64,000 nt of DNA from Paenibacillus castaneae (lineage in GTDB: Bacteria; Bacillota; Bacilli; Paenibacillales; Paenibacillaceae). Positions 19,172 through 28,466 of the stretch are shown piece after piece (the stretch's first letter is position 1; each line of letters starts with the position of its first letter). The notes beneath the pieces were generated by a model. It had not been told where the DNA came from, did no database searches, and saw only the letters and a program-made list of their open reading frames with translations. Location: NCBI RefSeq assembly GCF_002884445.1, contig NZ_KZ614144.1, positions 227,272-291,271 on the forward strand. The letters are read 5' to 3'. The position numbers and the translations under genes were made by a program.

Positions 19172-20386
19172 TTATTTCCGGATGAATTTACTAATATTGA
19201 ATGTCTGCAAATCTTTAACGGATTGTAATCTTATTATGTCTTTTAAGTCTCTATTTCCCGTTGGTGCAGGATTAGTTTGAGCTGGAGGGTTAGCAGGAAC
19301 AATTCTATGCAAGGTGATGGTTTCAGGTTCAACGAGAGGAGGAGAAAATTCACTAGGCTCAAAAACCTTTGGAGGCTGCATTTGACCTCTCGAAAGACGG
19401 ATGGCATGATCCATTACTGCATTTATGAGCTTGGAATAGACACTGATAGCATGATTAAGAACTTCGGCTGGAGGGAGATTTTCAAAAAATGTTGGATTAC
19501 GAAGGGCAAATTCCAAGTCGTTTCGGGCCTGAATGTAGTGTAACTTTTGCTCGCGTGCATCTCGCAGTGCATATAAGAAATCTTCTTGTTCTTCAAGGGT
19601 TGGCATAGGCAAAGGTATCGTATCATAGGTGGCAATTTCGGTCTCATATGCAAAAGAACTTGCTTTTGCAATTGCAGGGAAATTTTTATATCGTTCGATA
19701 ACCTCACTAATTTGAATAGTAGGGGAGATTTGAGCGCCGCTTCCAGCACGTTGAAACATTGTCGCACTATATTCAGACTTTGTACTTGATTCTTTGTTCG
19801 CCGATTCAAATTTCCCTGAAAAACTTCCTGATGCAACTAAACCATTGAATTCTGCATGTAATGCGGTTGATAGTTCGCTTTGTTTGGATGAAGAGACAGA
19901 AGTAATTCGAATGACAGCATAGAACTCCCCTCCGGTTTGAAGACCACGAACAAAGCTATCTCCAAAAGCTTTCTTAAACTCAGCAAATCGGTTTGTATCT
20001 AGAAGTGCCTGTGCGGCAGATGATACTTTAAAGTTTCTCCCTCGGGTCAATGGATTTCGAACGACACAGCGGGCTACAAGAAATGTTGACGTTGAATTGT
20101 AACTGGAAGATTCAGAGAAATTTGCTTTTGCTGAACCAGAAAAGAATCCGTATCTGCCCGAAGCCTCGAACGACATCCCTAAGCTTCCCATAAGTTCTTC
20201 ATGCGAATTGATTATTGTAATCGATGCAAGGACCTCTTGTCCCGAAGCAACGACTGCTCCAGGTATGGTAAAACTCTCAAGCCCCGTTCCAACTGCCAAT
20301 CCAGTATCACTATTAAACCCCATTCCAATTTCTTCATCATTAAATTCTATACGGCGAATTTGTTGAATCGGTACAGGCATTTTCAC
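19172..20386 (-). CDS. Uncharacterised protein, weak MACPF-like features
   Basis: A 404-residue protein without signal peptide or membrane helix. Residues 60-240 are rich in Ser/Thr/Gly with alternating polarity, and contain FGDSFVRGLQTGGEFYAVI (about 141-159). That layout recalls the central beta-sheet signature of MACPF-type pore formers and related fungal/bacterial proteins. Regions about 80-130 and 185-215 could be the amphipathic segments that insert into membranes. The C-terminal part (260-330) is helical and the last 70 residues are Pro-rich. The resemblance is by eye only and could be chance. It is a single gene, convergent with the GH31 operon. Confidence 0.6.
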   Translation of the reverse strand: MKMPVPIQQIRRIEFNDEEIGMGFNSDTGLAVGTGLESFTIPGAVVASGQEVLASITIINSHEELMGSLGMSFEASGRYGFFSGSAKANFSESSSYNSTSTFLVARCVVRNPLTRGRNFKVSSAAQALLDTNRFAEFKKAFGDSFVRGLQTGGEFYAVIRITSVSSSKQSELSTALHAEFNGLVASGSFSGKFESANKESSTKSEYSATMFQRAGSGAQISPTIQISEVIERYKNFPAIAKASSFAYETEIATYDTIPLPMPTLEEQEDFLYALRDAREQKLHYIQARNDLEFALRNPTFFENLPPAEVLNHAISVYSKLINAVMDHAIRLSRGQMQPPKVFEPSEFSPPLVEPETITLHRIVPANPPAQTNPAPTGNRDLKDIIRLQSVKDLQTFNISKFIRK

Positions 20387-20679
20387 TCCTCCAATAATAA
20401 CAAGTATTTTTTGGAACCCGCTGGAATCTAAGCTTTATATGTATGTATATTCTTAATTTCTAGAAAAATCCCTTTAGTCCACTTTGCTGTTCCATAGGGT
20501 CTCTTTTTCCCATTATTAAAATCAATCGGATAAATCAGTAAAATTAAGAGCTTGTTCGGTTATTCTCTGATCAAAATAAGCATAAGGAGAGTTATATCTT
20601 CATTTTATTCATGAAGCATGTTGATCTTGACGCTTCTAAAAAAGCCGAATTGGAGTAAGTTACTGTATTAGCGGGGGAC
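20387..20679. other. Promoter region between divergent genes
   Basis: AT-rich 293-nt gap between the leftward gene at 20386 and the rightward membrane-protein/VWA/TelA operon. Both promoters must lie here. No clean -35/-10 pair or inverted repeat was identified. Confidence 0.4.
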
Positions 20680-21432
20680 GTGTGTACTTTGGATAACGGG
20701 AGATTCTCGAAGCTGTTTGGGCTTGTAGGCGCAGTTGCGGTCCTGAATATAATCGTTCTATCACCAGGGCTTCTGGGTGTGGAAATAGGAGGTGAAAGTG
20801 TACTTGAAACAGCTTCAGCCGTAACTTTATTGGTGGTGAGTTTCCTTGTACTGCTTTACGGGAGTTATGCTTTACTCTTTAAAGCTCCTGTTGCGGCACC
20901 AGTTAAAAAAATAGCCACGCGTGAGGATTATATGGCTGCACTTAACCATTATCGGAATTCCAAAGAGCTCAAGAAGGATATTTCTCTTGCCATTGATCAG
21001 TTGGAACGAATGGAAAAGAAGAAGATTACTTTGTCTGAGGTGCTTAGCCAGCGATTTGATCAGACAGAGTTAAGCTACAAGAAGTTTGATTCGGTTATCT
21101 ATGAGGTTGAGAAGCTGTTCTATCTCAATATTCGGGGAATTCTCAATAAACTATCAGTGTTCGAGGCTTCTGGATATTCAAGCTTTACTAATCAACAAAA
21201 ATCCGCGAATTTTTCTGACAAACTAGTGAAGGAAAAAACCGATTTATACAACGAGTACTTATCCTATGTGACGGGTTACCTTGGTGCAAATGAAGAAATT
21301 TTACTAAAGCTAGATAAATTATTATTGGAAATCTCTCTGCTAGACAGTGCGGATTATAGAGATGTCGAGGATATGCCCTGTATGAAGGAAATTGATTTAT
21401 TAATTAAGCAGACCAAACTTTATAAGCAATGA
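20680..21432 (+). CDS. Membrane protein of a TelA/VWA operon, possibly XpaC-like
   Basis: A protein of about 250 residues. Two N-terminal membrane helices (about 13-33 and 44-66) precede a cytoplasmic, coiled-coil-rich helical domain. Sequence family is not certain. The position next to a telA gene recalls the xpaC-yaaN pair of Bacillus subtilis, so an XpaC-like role is inferred from context. Start may be GTG 20680 or TTG 20689, with GGGGG upstream that suits TTG better. The gene ends 12 nt before the VWA gene. Confidence 0.75.
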   Translation: MCTLDNGRFSKLFGLVGAVAVLNIIVLSPGLLGVEIGGESVLETASAVTLLVVSFLVLLYGSYALLFKAPVAAPVKKIATREDYMAALNHYRNSKELKKDISLAIDQLERMEKKKITLSEVLSQRFDQTELSYKKFDSVIYEVEKLFYLNIRGILNKLSVFEASGYSSFTNQQKSANFSDKLVKEKTDLYNEYLSYVTGYLGANEEILLKLDKLLLEISLLDSADYRDVEDMPCMKEIDLLIKQTKLYKQ

Positions 21433-21444
21433 GAGGGGACAGAT

Positions 21445-23133
21445 ATGGCGGGTAAAGGGAAAGCTTTTGTGGTGTTAGTGGGAATTGCAGCAGTTGTTTT
21501 TCTGCTTGTGTATTTAGGGATCAGTTTGACGTCCAATTTAGGCAAAACCCAGACTCAAATCACTTCGGAGGATGCGGCTAAAAAGCTGGATAATCTATAT
21601 AACCGTATTTCTGTGACGATGACGGAACCGATAAAGGGCCAAATCGATCTTGATCCTGTGGAGATAGGCGATTCATTACCCGATATTTCTAAGTTTCCTG
21701 TTTCGGTATCTAATACAACCGATAGCTTCGTAGAAATTTTTTCTTCTACAGAGAAGTCTGGAACGGGAGTTGATGGCTGGTTAAATGAAGTAGCGACTGA
21801 ATTCAATAAGTCTAATATTTCGGTAAATGGAAAAACGGTGTCCGTTATGATCCGTAATATCGCATCGGGAACAGCTGCTGATTATATAAGGTCGGGTAAA
21901 TATGTACCAGATGCGTATACCCCTTCTAATGAGCTATGGGGTGAAATGGTTAAAGCAGACGGTATCCCTACGCAGCTTGTCTCTAAGCGTCTTGTCGGCA
22001 ATGTTGCAGGTATTGTAACAACTAAGAAAAAGTATGATGAGCTGGTAAGCAAGTACGGTGCTCTGAATATAAAGACGGTTACAGACGCTATAGCGGATAA
22101 TGAGCTGGCTATGGGGTATACGGATCCTTTTGCCAGTTCTACGGGTCTCAATTTTCTAGTAACTGCCCTCCGAACCTTTGACAGCTCGGACCTGCTTGGG
22201 GAGAAGGCAGTTCAAGGCTTTGAGAAATTCCAGGCTAATGTTCCTTTCCTGGCATCAACCACGCTGCAAATGCGCGAGGCAGCCAAGACAGGCATGCTGG
22301 ATGCTTTTGTTTTAGAGTATCAAACCTTTGTGAATGCGACGGATTTCAAAGCAGGCTATGTGTTCACTCCTTTTGGCGTCAGGCATGACAGCCCGCTTTA
22401 TGCTTTGGGTGATTTGCCTAAGGATAAGTTGGAGATCATTCAGAAGTTTGCCGATTTTGTGGAGCAAGAAAAATACCAGCGTTTAGCGGAGCAAAAAGGT
22501 TTCAATGGTCTGAAAGATTATCAGTCTGAGCTTGGAGTGGTAGATGGCAGTCTTTTGTCTGCTGCGCAGAAGCTGTGGAAGGAGAAGAAGGATGGGAGTA
22601 AGCCGAATGCGGCTGTGTTCGTAGCTGATGTATCTGGCAGCATGGGCGGTGAACCGTTGAATCGGCTGAAGGAATCGTTATTGAAAGGACAAAAATATTT
22701 AGGTCGTGACAATAGTATTGGTTTTGTTTCTTACTCCAGTGATGTTGCCATCAATCTTCCTATCGGGAAGTACGATACGAATCAGCAGTCTATGTTTGTC
22801 GGAGCTATAAACAGTCTTCAGGCTAGCGGGGGGACAGCAACTTTTGACGCCATTGTAGTGGCCATGAAAATGCTTAAGGATGAGATAGATCTGCATCCGG
22901 ACGTGAAGCCGCTGATCTTTGTGTTGAGCGATGGTGAAACGAATGAAGGGAATTCGCTTAAGGATATCAGAGGATTGATTGAGACGTACAAAATCCCGAT
23001 CTATACGATTGGATACAATGCGAATATCGAGGCGCTTCAAAGCATTTCAAGCATTAATGAGGCAGCCAGCATTAATGCAGATACAGAGGATGTTGTTTAT
23101 AAAATTGGCAATTTGCTCAACGTTCAAATGTAA
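21445..23133 (+). CDS. Membrane-anchored protein with substrate-binding-like and VWA domains
   Basis: A 562-residue protein. An N-terminal anchor helix (about 7-29) is followed by an extracytoplasmic SBP_bac_11-type binding-protein-like domain (about 75-360), then a von Willebrand A domain (about 385-560). The VWA metal site is complete: DVSGSMG, the Thr in SGGTATFD and the Asp in LSDGETNEG. VWA domains with an intact MIDAS bind protein partners through a metal. The combination suggests an extracellular sensor or assembly factor. AGAGGGGACAGAT precedes the ATG. It is operonic with the genes on either side. Confidence 0.9.
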   Translation: MAGKGKAFVVLVGIAAVVFLLVYLGISLTSNLGKTQTQITSEDAAKKLDNLYNRISVTMTEPIKGQIDLDPVEIGDSLPDISKFPVSVSNTTDSFVEIFSSTEKSGTGVDGWLNEVATEFNKSNISVNGKTVSVMIRNIASGTAADYIRSGKYVPDAYTPSNELWGEMVKADGIPTQLVSKRLVGNVAGIVTTKKKYDELVSKYGALNIKTVTDAIADNELAMGYTDPFASSTGLNFLVTALRTFDSSDLLGEKAVQGFEKFQANVPFLASTTLQMREAAKTGMLDAFVLEYQTFVNATDFKAGYVFTPFGVRHDSPLYALGDLPKDKLEIIQKFADFVEQEKYQRLAEQKGFNGLKDYQSELGVVDGSLLSAAQKLWKEKKDGSKPNAAVFVADVSGSMGGEPLNRLKESLLKGQKYLGRDNSIGFVSYSSDVAINLPIGKYDTNQQSMFVGAINSLQASGGTATFDAIVVAMKMLKDEIDLHPDVKPLIFVLSDGETNEGNSLKDIRGLIETYKIPIYTIGYNANIEALQSISSINEAASINADTEDVVYKIGNLLNVQM

Positions 23134-23158
23134 TGCTAACTCATGAGGAGGGGCTGCA

Positions 23159-24298
23159 ATGTCTTTTACAATGGAAGTAATTAATGAGGAGAAATTGAAA
23201 ACGGCGATAGAGGAGCAGGTTAAGCCTGAGCCCGAGGAAGTAACGCAGTTAAAAGAGCTGGCCTTAAACAATGTTTCAACGATTCTGGCATTGGATATTG
23301 AGTCATTGGAGAAGCGGAGAGAGGTGCTGCAATCCATTGATAGCTTCGGAATGGGCTCAATGAGGTCGTCCTCGGAAAAAAATGCTCTCTTGCAAGTAGC
23401 TGTAGGGAACTTATCCAAAACAGGGGATGAAGGCGGGGAAGTAGCTAAGGGTTTGACGGAGCTGCATCTTCAGCTAAAAGATTTAGACCCAAGTGTTGTG
23501 GATTTTGCCAAAAGTGGTCTGTTAGGCAAGCTCTTTAACCCTTTGCGGCGTTATTTTGTGAAATACCAGAAAGCAGATGCTGTCATTTCAGACATTATAT
23601 TATCTTTGGATAAGGGGAAAACGATATTAAAGAATGATAATACAACGTTGGAGCTCGAACAGCATACACTTAGGGAGCTCACTAAAAAGCTTCAAAAGGA
23701 AATCCAGCTTGGCGTGCTAATGGATGCAGAGATTGAGTCACAGATTGAAGCGGCTAAGCTGCGTCAGGAATCTGAAGATAAAATTATTTTCATCACGGAG
23801 GAAGTATTGTTTCCTTTGCGCCAGCGTCTTATGGATTTGCAGCAAATGCTGGTCGTTAACCAACAGGGAATTATGGCTATTGAGGTTGTCATGAGAAATA
23901 ATAAGGAGCTCATCAGAGGGGTAGACAGAGCTAGAAATGTTACGGTGTCCGCCCTGAAAATTTCGGTTACAGTGGCAAGCGCCCTCTACAATCAGAGAAT
24001 TGTTCTAAAAAAGATTGAGCTTCTCAATCAAACGACTGACAATCTCATAAGCGGCACTTCAAAAATGCTCAAAGATCAGGGCGCAGCAATCCAAAAGCAG
24101 TCACTCGAAACGAATATTTCAGTCGATACGATGAAACAGGCTTTTGTTGATGTGCTGTCAGCGCTAGATTCGATTAGTACGTATAAGCAGGAGGCGCTCC
24201 CAAGAATGCGTGAAACCATTAATCAGTTCAGAGAACTGGCTAATGAAGGAGAAACTAGAATTCAACGGCTGGAGAAAGGTCAAAAGTTAGGCTTGTAG
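23159..24298 (+). CDS. TelA/YaaN-family (toxic anion resistance) protein
   Basis: A 379-residue, highly charged, helical cytoplasmic protein matching the TelA family (PF05816) in length. Typical stretches are GLLGKLFNPLRRYFVKYQKA near residue 122 and QGIMAIEVVMRNNKELIRGV near 238. TelA proteins are linked to tellurite/colicin/phage tolerance and cell-envelope stress; their mechanism is not settled. GAGGAGGGGCTGCA precedes the ATG. Third gene of the operon after the VWA protein, whose extracytoplasmic sensing part could signal to it. Confidence 0.9.
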   Translation: MSFTMEVINEEKLKTAIEEQVKPEPEEVTQLKELALNNVSTILALDIESLEKRREVLQSIDSFGMGSMRSSSEKNALLQVAVGNLSKTGDEGGEVAKGLTELHLQLKDLDPSVVDFAKSGLLGKLFNPLRRYFVKYQKADAVISDIILSLDKGKTILKNDNTTLELEQHTLRELTKKLQKEIQLGVLMDAEIESQIEAAKLRQESEDKIIFITEEVLFPLRQRLMDLQQMLVVNQQGIMAIEVVMRNNKELIRGVDRARNVTVSALKISVTVASALYNQRIVLKKIELLNQTTDNLISGTSKMLKDQGAAIQKQSLETNISVDTMKQAFVDVLSALDSISTYKQEALPRMRETINQFRELANEGETRIQRLEKGQKLGL

Positions 24299-24441
24299 GT
24301 TGCGTGGGTGTTGATCAAACCTCAACCGCCATACAACAATCGACTAATGTAATGGATGAAATCGTTGCCTCATCTGAATCAGTGGCGAATTTAGCTGAAC
24401 AGTTGAATCGCTCTGTGGCCCAATTTAAATTCAAAGAGTAG
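24299..24441 (+). pseudogene. C-terminal scrap of a methyl-accepting chemotaxis protein
   Basis: In the frame starting GAT at 24313 the sequence reads like the end of an MCP signalling domain: a stretch ending ESVANLAEQLNRSVAQFKFKE, then TAG at 24439. No signalling domain or start lies upstream, where telA ends. It is a leftover 3' end of a deleted gene, abutting the telA stop. Confidence 0.75.
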
Positions 24442-24468
24442 AACACTTTGTATCATGTGATTATGGTT

Positions 24469-24494
24469 AAGACCTCGGTAGAGGTCTTTTTTTT
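24469..24494 (+). terminator. Rho-independent terminator
   Basis: AAGACCTC, loop GGTA, GAGGTC followed by eight T's. It ends the telA operon (and formerly the MCP gene). Confidence 0.92.
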
Positions 24495-24534
24495 GCTTTC
24501 CTTCAATGCAGCAGCACTAATTTAAAACGTCTTC

Positions 24535-24616
24535 TTGACAACATAATAGAATAATATGTTATTATTAACCAAACGTATAGACAGGCAGTCGGTCGGTTTA
24601 TGGAGGGGATGTAAAG
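24535..24616 (+). promoter_or_regulatory. Promoter and likely operator of the tetR-exporter operon
   Basis: TTGACA at 24535-24540 is a consensus -35. An AT-rich -10 zone follows at about 24556-24565 (TATGTTAT). Downstream, a GGCAGTCGGTCGGTTT stretch around 24583-24600 has repeated GTCGGT half-site-like units, a plausible autoregulatory TetR site. The ribosome binding site GGAGGGG lies before the ATG at 24617. Confidence 0.6.
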
Positions 24617-25264
24617 ATGAGAGTTGTAAAAGAAGCTGAGGAACGCAAAAACGAAATAATTGACGCAGCTGATGAGCTTTTCGGTCAGAAGGGCTTTGAT
24701 GGCACAAGTACAAACGATATTCTCGAGAAGGTCGGAATTGCGCGCGGAACGTTATATCATCACTTCAAGTCGAAGGAGGATATTATGGACGCGCTGATTG
24801 AGCGGTATAATGTCCGACTTTTAGGCGCAGCGGAGGAAATTGCCGAAGACAAGAGCATACCCGTAGTAGAGCGCATTATTCGCGTTGTTATGGCAATGAA
24901 CTTAAGTGGCGGAAGCAGCAAGGAAATTATGGAGCACATTCATAAGCCGCAGAATGCGCTTATGCATCAGAAAATACAAAGGGCCATCATCAGCGGCATT
25001 ACGCCGATACTGTCGGAAATTATTCGTGAGGGCATCCAGCAGGGACTGTTCCACACGCCGTACCCGTATGAATGCATGGAAATGGTTGTGATCTATGCAA
25101 ATACCGTTTTTGATGATGATATGGTTCAAATGACGAACGAAGAGCGAGCTTCACGCATACAGGCTTTTGTTTTCAATGTAGAAAGGCTGCTTGCTGTCAA
25201 AAGCGGAGGTCTTATAGACGTAATGCAGATGTTTGGCAGTGGAAATAGAGACAGTAATGAGTAA
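24617..25264 (+). CDS. TetR-family transcriptional regulator of the adjacent ABC exporter
   Basis: A 215-residue regulator. The N-terminal HTH has the classic TetR pattern (ELFGQKGFDGTSTNDILEKV, then GTLYHHFKSKEDIM). The C-terminal helical ligand domain has no recognised ligand. First gene of a three-gene operon with an FtsX-type permease and an ATPase, so it likely represses that operon until an inducer binds. Confidence 0.92.
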   Translation: MRVVKEAEERKNEIIDAADELFGQKGFDGTSTNDILEKVGIARGTLYHHFKSKEDIMDALIERYNVRLLGAAEEIAEDKSIPVVERIIRVVMAMNLSGGSSKEIMEHIHKPQNALMHQKIQRAIISGITPILSEIIREGIQQGLFHTPYPYECMEMVVIYANTVFDDDMVQMTNEERASRIQAFVFNVERLLAVKSGGLIDVMQMFGSGNRDSNE

Positions 25265-25286
25265 TTCGGGAAAACAGAGGTGACTT

Positions 25287-27599
25287 ATGTTTAACAGAAT
25301 AATCCGCAATGATATTTTAAAGAGCAAAGCGATAACATTGACAACAATGATATTTGTCGCTGCATCAGCTATGCTTGTTTCACTAGCGGCGATACTCGTC
25401 ATTAATCTTTCGGGCGCGCTAGATACGCTCATGACACAAGCTAAAACTACGCATTTTATGCAGATGCATGCGGGTGAAATTGATACTGCGCGGCTTACAA
25501 CTTTTGCGGAGCAAAATAACAATGTCGATGAATTTCAAGTTCTTGAATTTTTAAACATTGACGGCGCGCAGATTATATTGGGCGATAATTCGCTTGCAAA
25601 CAGCGTTCAGGACAACGGTTTAAGCGTACAGAGCGAAAAATTCGATTATCTTCTTGATCTGGATGGAAACATCATCAACGTATCTGACGGCGAACTTTAT
25701 GTTCCAGTAAGCTATTTGAAGGACAATACCACAAAGGCCGGTGACAAGGCAGTAATAAGCGGGAATGAATTTACCGTTGCGGGGTTTCTCCGTGATTCGC
25801 AGATGAATTCCTCGCTCGCCGGCTCAAAAAGATTTCTTGTTAGTAAAAATGATTACGCACAGATTAAAAACCTTGGAAGTACGGAGTATCTAATTGAGTT
25901 CAGATTAAAGGATGTCTCTGCGATCGGTGCGTTTGCAACGGCTTATGCCTCCGCAGGACTTGAAGCGAACGGACCATCCGTTACATACACGCTTTTTACA
26001 ATGATGAACGCACTATCTGATGGGATGATGATTGCGGTTATTCTTCTTATAAGCGTACTTGTCGTTGCAATTGCATTTATGTGCATACGTTTCACACTCC
26101 TTGCAAAAATAGAAGAGGACTACCGCGAAATTGGCGTTATGAAGGCAGTAGGACTGCGTCTATCCGACATAAAAAAGATTTATCTTGCGAAATATGCAGC
26201 GATTGCGGCGGCAGGCAGTATACTCGGTTTTGCTCTTTCATTTATGTTCAAAGGCTTGCTTCTTGATAACATACGGCTTTATATGGGGGAAAGCGACAAT
26301 TCTTTTTTTGCTGTGGCTTTAGGAATAATCGGCATACTGCTTGTATTCCTTGCAATTATTGCTTATGTAAATGGAGTGTTGAGACGCTTTCGGAAAATAT
26401 CCGCTGCAGAAGCCATACGCTTCGGCACTTCCCAGGAAAAAAATACGGGTGCAAAGCGTTTTAGCCTGAGCGGAAACAGGCTGTTTGACACGAATATTTT
26501 TCTCGGTATCAAAGATGTTCTTGCAAGGAAAAGACTTTACGCCACTATGCTTGTGGTGCTGGTCATTTCTTCATTTATTATTATTGTTCCGCAGAATCTG
26601 TACAACACGATTTCCTCAAAAACCTTCATTAATTATATGGGGATTGGAAACTACGATATGCGCATACAGCAGGCCGGCAATTCTACTGATGAAGCCGCTG
26701 TTATAGTAGAGACTATGAAAAACGATAGTACCATTTCAAAGTATGCCGTCCTAACAATTAAAACATTAAAAGCAAAAACAGAAAACGGCTCGGAGGAAAA
26801 TATAAAAGTTGAGCTCGGCGATCATTCGATATTTCCTATAAAATATTCATTGGGCCGGGCACCCGCCGCAGAAGACGAGATTGCACTTTCATCTATAAAC
26901 GCCGATGAAATGAGTAAAAAAGTCGGAGATGTCATTAAACTGCTGATTGAGGGAACTGAGAAAAATCTTACGATAAGCGGAATTTATTCCGATGTTACAA
27001 ACGGTGGTAAAACCGCAAAGGCTGTTTTCACCGACAATACGGCGGACATTATATGGAGCATTATCAGCGCGGAGCTTTCGGATAAATCTCTTACCGACGC
27101 AAAGGTTTCGGAATATGCAGACAAGTTTGATTTGGCAAAGGTTTCGGATATTGATGAATTTGTTAAACAGACATTAGGCTCGACAATAAGCTCAGTCGAA
27201 ATGGCCTCCTATGCTGCAATTGCCGTTGCGCTGGTCATAACGGTACTCGTTACATTGTTATTTATGAAAATGCTCGTCGCTAAGGACAAATATTCCATTG
27301 CCGTAATGAGAGCGTTCGGTTTTACAAACTCGGATATTAAGGCGCAGTATGTTACGCGTACAGTATTCGTTCTGATTGTAGGAATTGTTCTCGGCACGCT
27401 TCTGGCAAACACTCTTGGAGAGATGCTTGCGGGGTTGATGATCTCCTCGTTTGGAGCATCGACGTTTCATTTTGCGGTCAATCCTCTTTCGGCGTATCTG
27501 TTTAGTCCCTTGATGATGATAGGCGCGGTACTTATTGCAACGATGATTGGCACATCAGGCGCGGGAAAAATAAAAATATCCGAAAATATAAAGGAGTAG
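25287..27599 (+). CDS. FtsX/MacB-type ABC transporter permease with two FtsX domains
   Basis: A 770-residue membrane protein. An N-terminal helix (about 17-38) and an extracytoplasmic domain precede a first FtsX block of three helices (about 235-375). A second helix (about 425-445), a second outer domain and a final three-helix block (about 640-755) follow. Each FtsX block carries the conserved YREIGVMKAVGL- or SIAVMRAFGF-type coupling motif. Such proteins export or shuttle peptides, antibiotics or lipoproteins; substrate unknown. It ends 4 nt before its ATPase gene. Confidence 0.92.
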   Translation: MFNRIIRNDILKSKAITLTTMIFVAASAMLVSLAAILVINLSGALDTLMTQAKTTHFMQMHAGEIDTARLTTFAEQNNNVDEFQVLEFLNIDGAQIILGDNSLANSVQDNGLSVQSEKFDYLLDLDGNIINVSDGELYVPVSYLKDNTTKAGDKAVISGNEFTVAGFLRDSQMNSSLAGSKRFLVSKNDYAQIKNLGSTEYLIEFRLKDVSAIGAFATAYASAGLEANGPSVTYTLFTMMNALSDGMMIAVILLISVLVVAIAFMCIRFTLLAKIEEDYREIGVMKAVGLRLSDIKKIYLAKYAAIAAAGSILGFALSFMFKGLLLDNIRLYMGESDNSFFAVALGIIGILLVFLAIIAYVNGVLRRFRKISAAEAIRFGTSQEKNTGAKRFSLSGNRLFDTNIFLGIKDVLARKRLYATMLVVLVISSFIIIVPQNLYNTISSKTFINYMGIGNYDMRIQQAGNSTDEAAVIVETMKNDSTISKYAVLTIKTLKAKTENGSEENIKVELGDHSIFPIKYSLGRAPAAEDEIALSSINADEMSKKVGDVIKLLIEGTEKNLTISGIYSDVTNGGKTAKAVFTDNTADIIWSIISAELSDKSLTDAKVSEYADKFDLAKVSDIDEFVKQTLGSTISSVEMASYAAIAVALVITVLVTLLFMKMLVAKDKYSIAVMRAFGFTNSDIKAQYVTRTVFVLIVGIVLGTLLANTLGEMLAGLMISSFGASTFHFAVNPLSAYLFSPLMMIGAVLIATMIGTSGAGKIKISENIKE

Positions 27600-27603
27600 G
27601 CAT

Positions 27604-28362
27604 ATGAAGAAGATTATTATCGGTGAACATATCGTAAAATCTTATGGCGAGGGCAATGAAAAGCGTAATGTTATCGATGGAGTTTCCGTTGAAATAAACG
27701 AGGGTGAGTTCGTTGCGGTTGTGGGACCTTCTGGCTCGGGAAAATCGACACTGATGTTTGCGCTGAGCGGAATGGACACAGTTGACGGAGGAAAGGTCGT
27801 TTTTGACAGCATGGATTTATCGGCGGCCTCTGAGAATGAACTTTCAGATATTCGTAGAACAAAAATGGGATTTGTTTTTCAACAGCCGACTATGTTGAAA
27901 AATTTGAATATTCTCGACAATATCATTCTTCCGTCAATGCGCGGCAACAGAAAAAACGGGGAAAAAATTTCGGAGAAGGCAAGAGCGATTATGGAAAGGG
28001 TAGGCATTGCGGAGCTTGAGAAGCGTGACATTACGCAGGTCTCGGGAGGCCAGCTTCAGCGTGCGGGTATATGCCGAGCCTTAATGAACAGCCCAAAAAT
28101 CATTTTTGGCGACGAGCCGACGGGTGCCCTCAACTCAAAATCTGCGGAGAGGATTATGGATATATTTTCTGAAATTAACGGGGACGGAACTGCGGTTATG
28201 CTAGTAACTCACGATGCAAAGGTTGCGGCGCGGACCGAGCGTATTATGTTCATGCTCGATGGAAAAATCGTAAGCGAGCTGAAACTTCCAAAGTATGACG
28301 GGACAGATATGGATGAAAGGGTCGAGCAAATAACGGTGAAAATGAGAGAAATAGGAATATGA
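27604..28362 (+). CDS. MacB/LolD-type ABC transporter ATPase
   Basis: A 252-residue ATPase: Walker A GPSGSGKST (near residue 40), Q-loop FVFQQPTML, signature VSGGQLQRAGICRAL, Walker B IIFGDEPTGAL, switch His in VTHDAK. The C-terminus after the cassette is short. Start ATG 27604 overlaps the ribosome binding region at the end of the permease gene. It energises the neighbouring FtsX-type permease. Confidence 0.95.
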   Translation: MKKIIIGEHIVKSYGEGNEKRNVIDGVSVEINEGEFVAVVGPSGSGKSTLMFALSGMDTVDGGKVVFDSMDLSAASENELSDIRRTKMGFVFQQPTMLKNLNILDNIILPSMRGNRKNGEKISEKARAIMERVGIAELEKRDITQVSGGQLQRAGICRALMNSPKIIFGDEPTGALNSKSAERIMDIFSEINGDGTAVMLVTHDAKVAARTERIMFMLDGKIVSELKLPKYDGTDMDERVEQITVKMREIGI

Positions 28363-28410
28363 TTTGTTGTTTCACAGTCGCCGAGATCACTTTATTGTGA
28401 TATTGTACCC

Positions 28411-28436
28411 TACTATGTAAAACCACAACCGCATGA
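28411..28436 (+). repeat. ssrA 3'-end/terminator module copy 3, left half (split by IS)
   Basis: TACTATGTAAAACCACAACC resembles the end of the ssrA acceptor region running into the terminator's ascending arm. The descending arm (GGTTGTGGTTTTTGC) is found 1.4 kb away at 29869-29883. The IS element lies in the loop between the arms, with CATGA repeated on both sides. Confidence 0.7.
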
Positions 28437-28466
28437 TGTGACCCCCAAAAGTTAGACACTATATTA

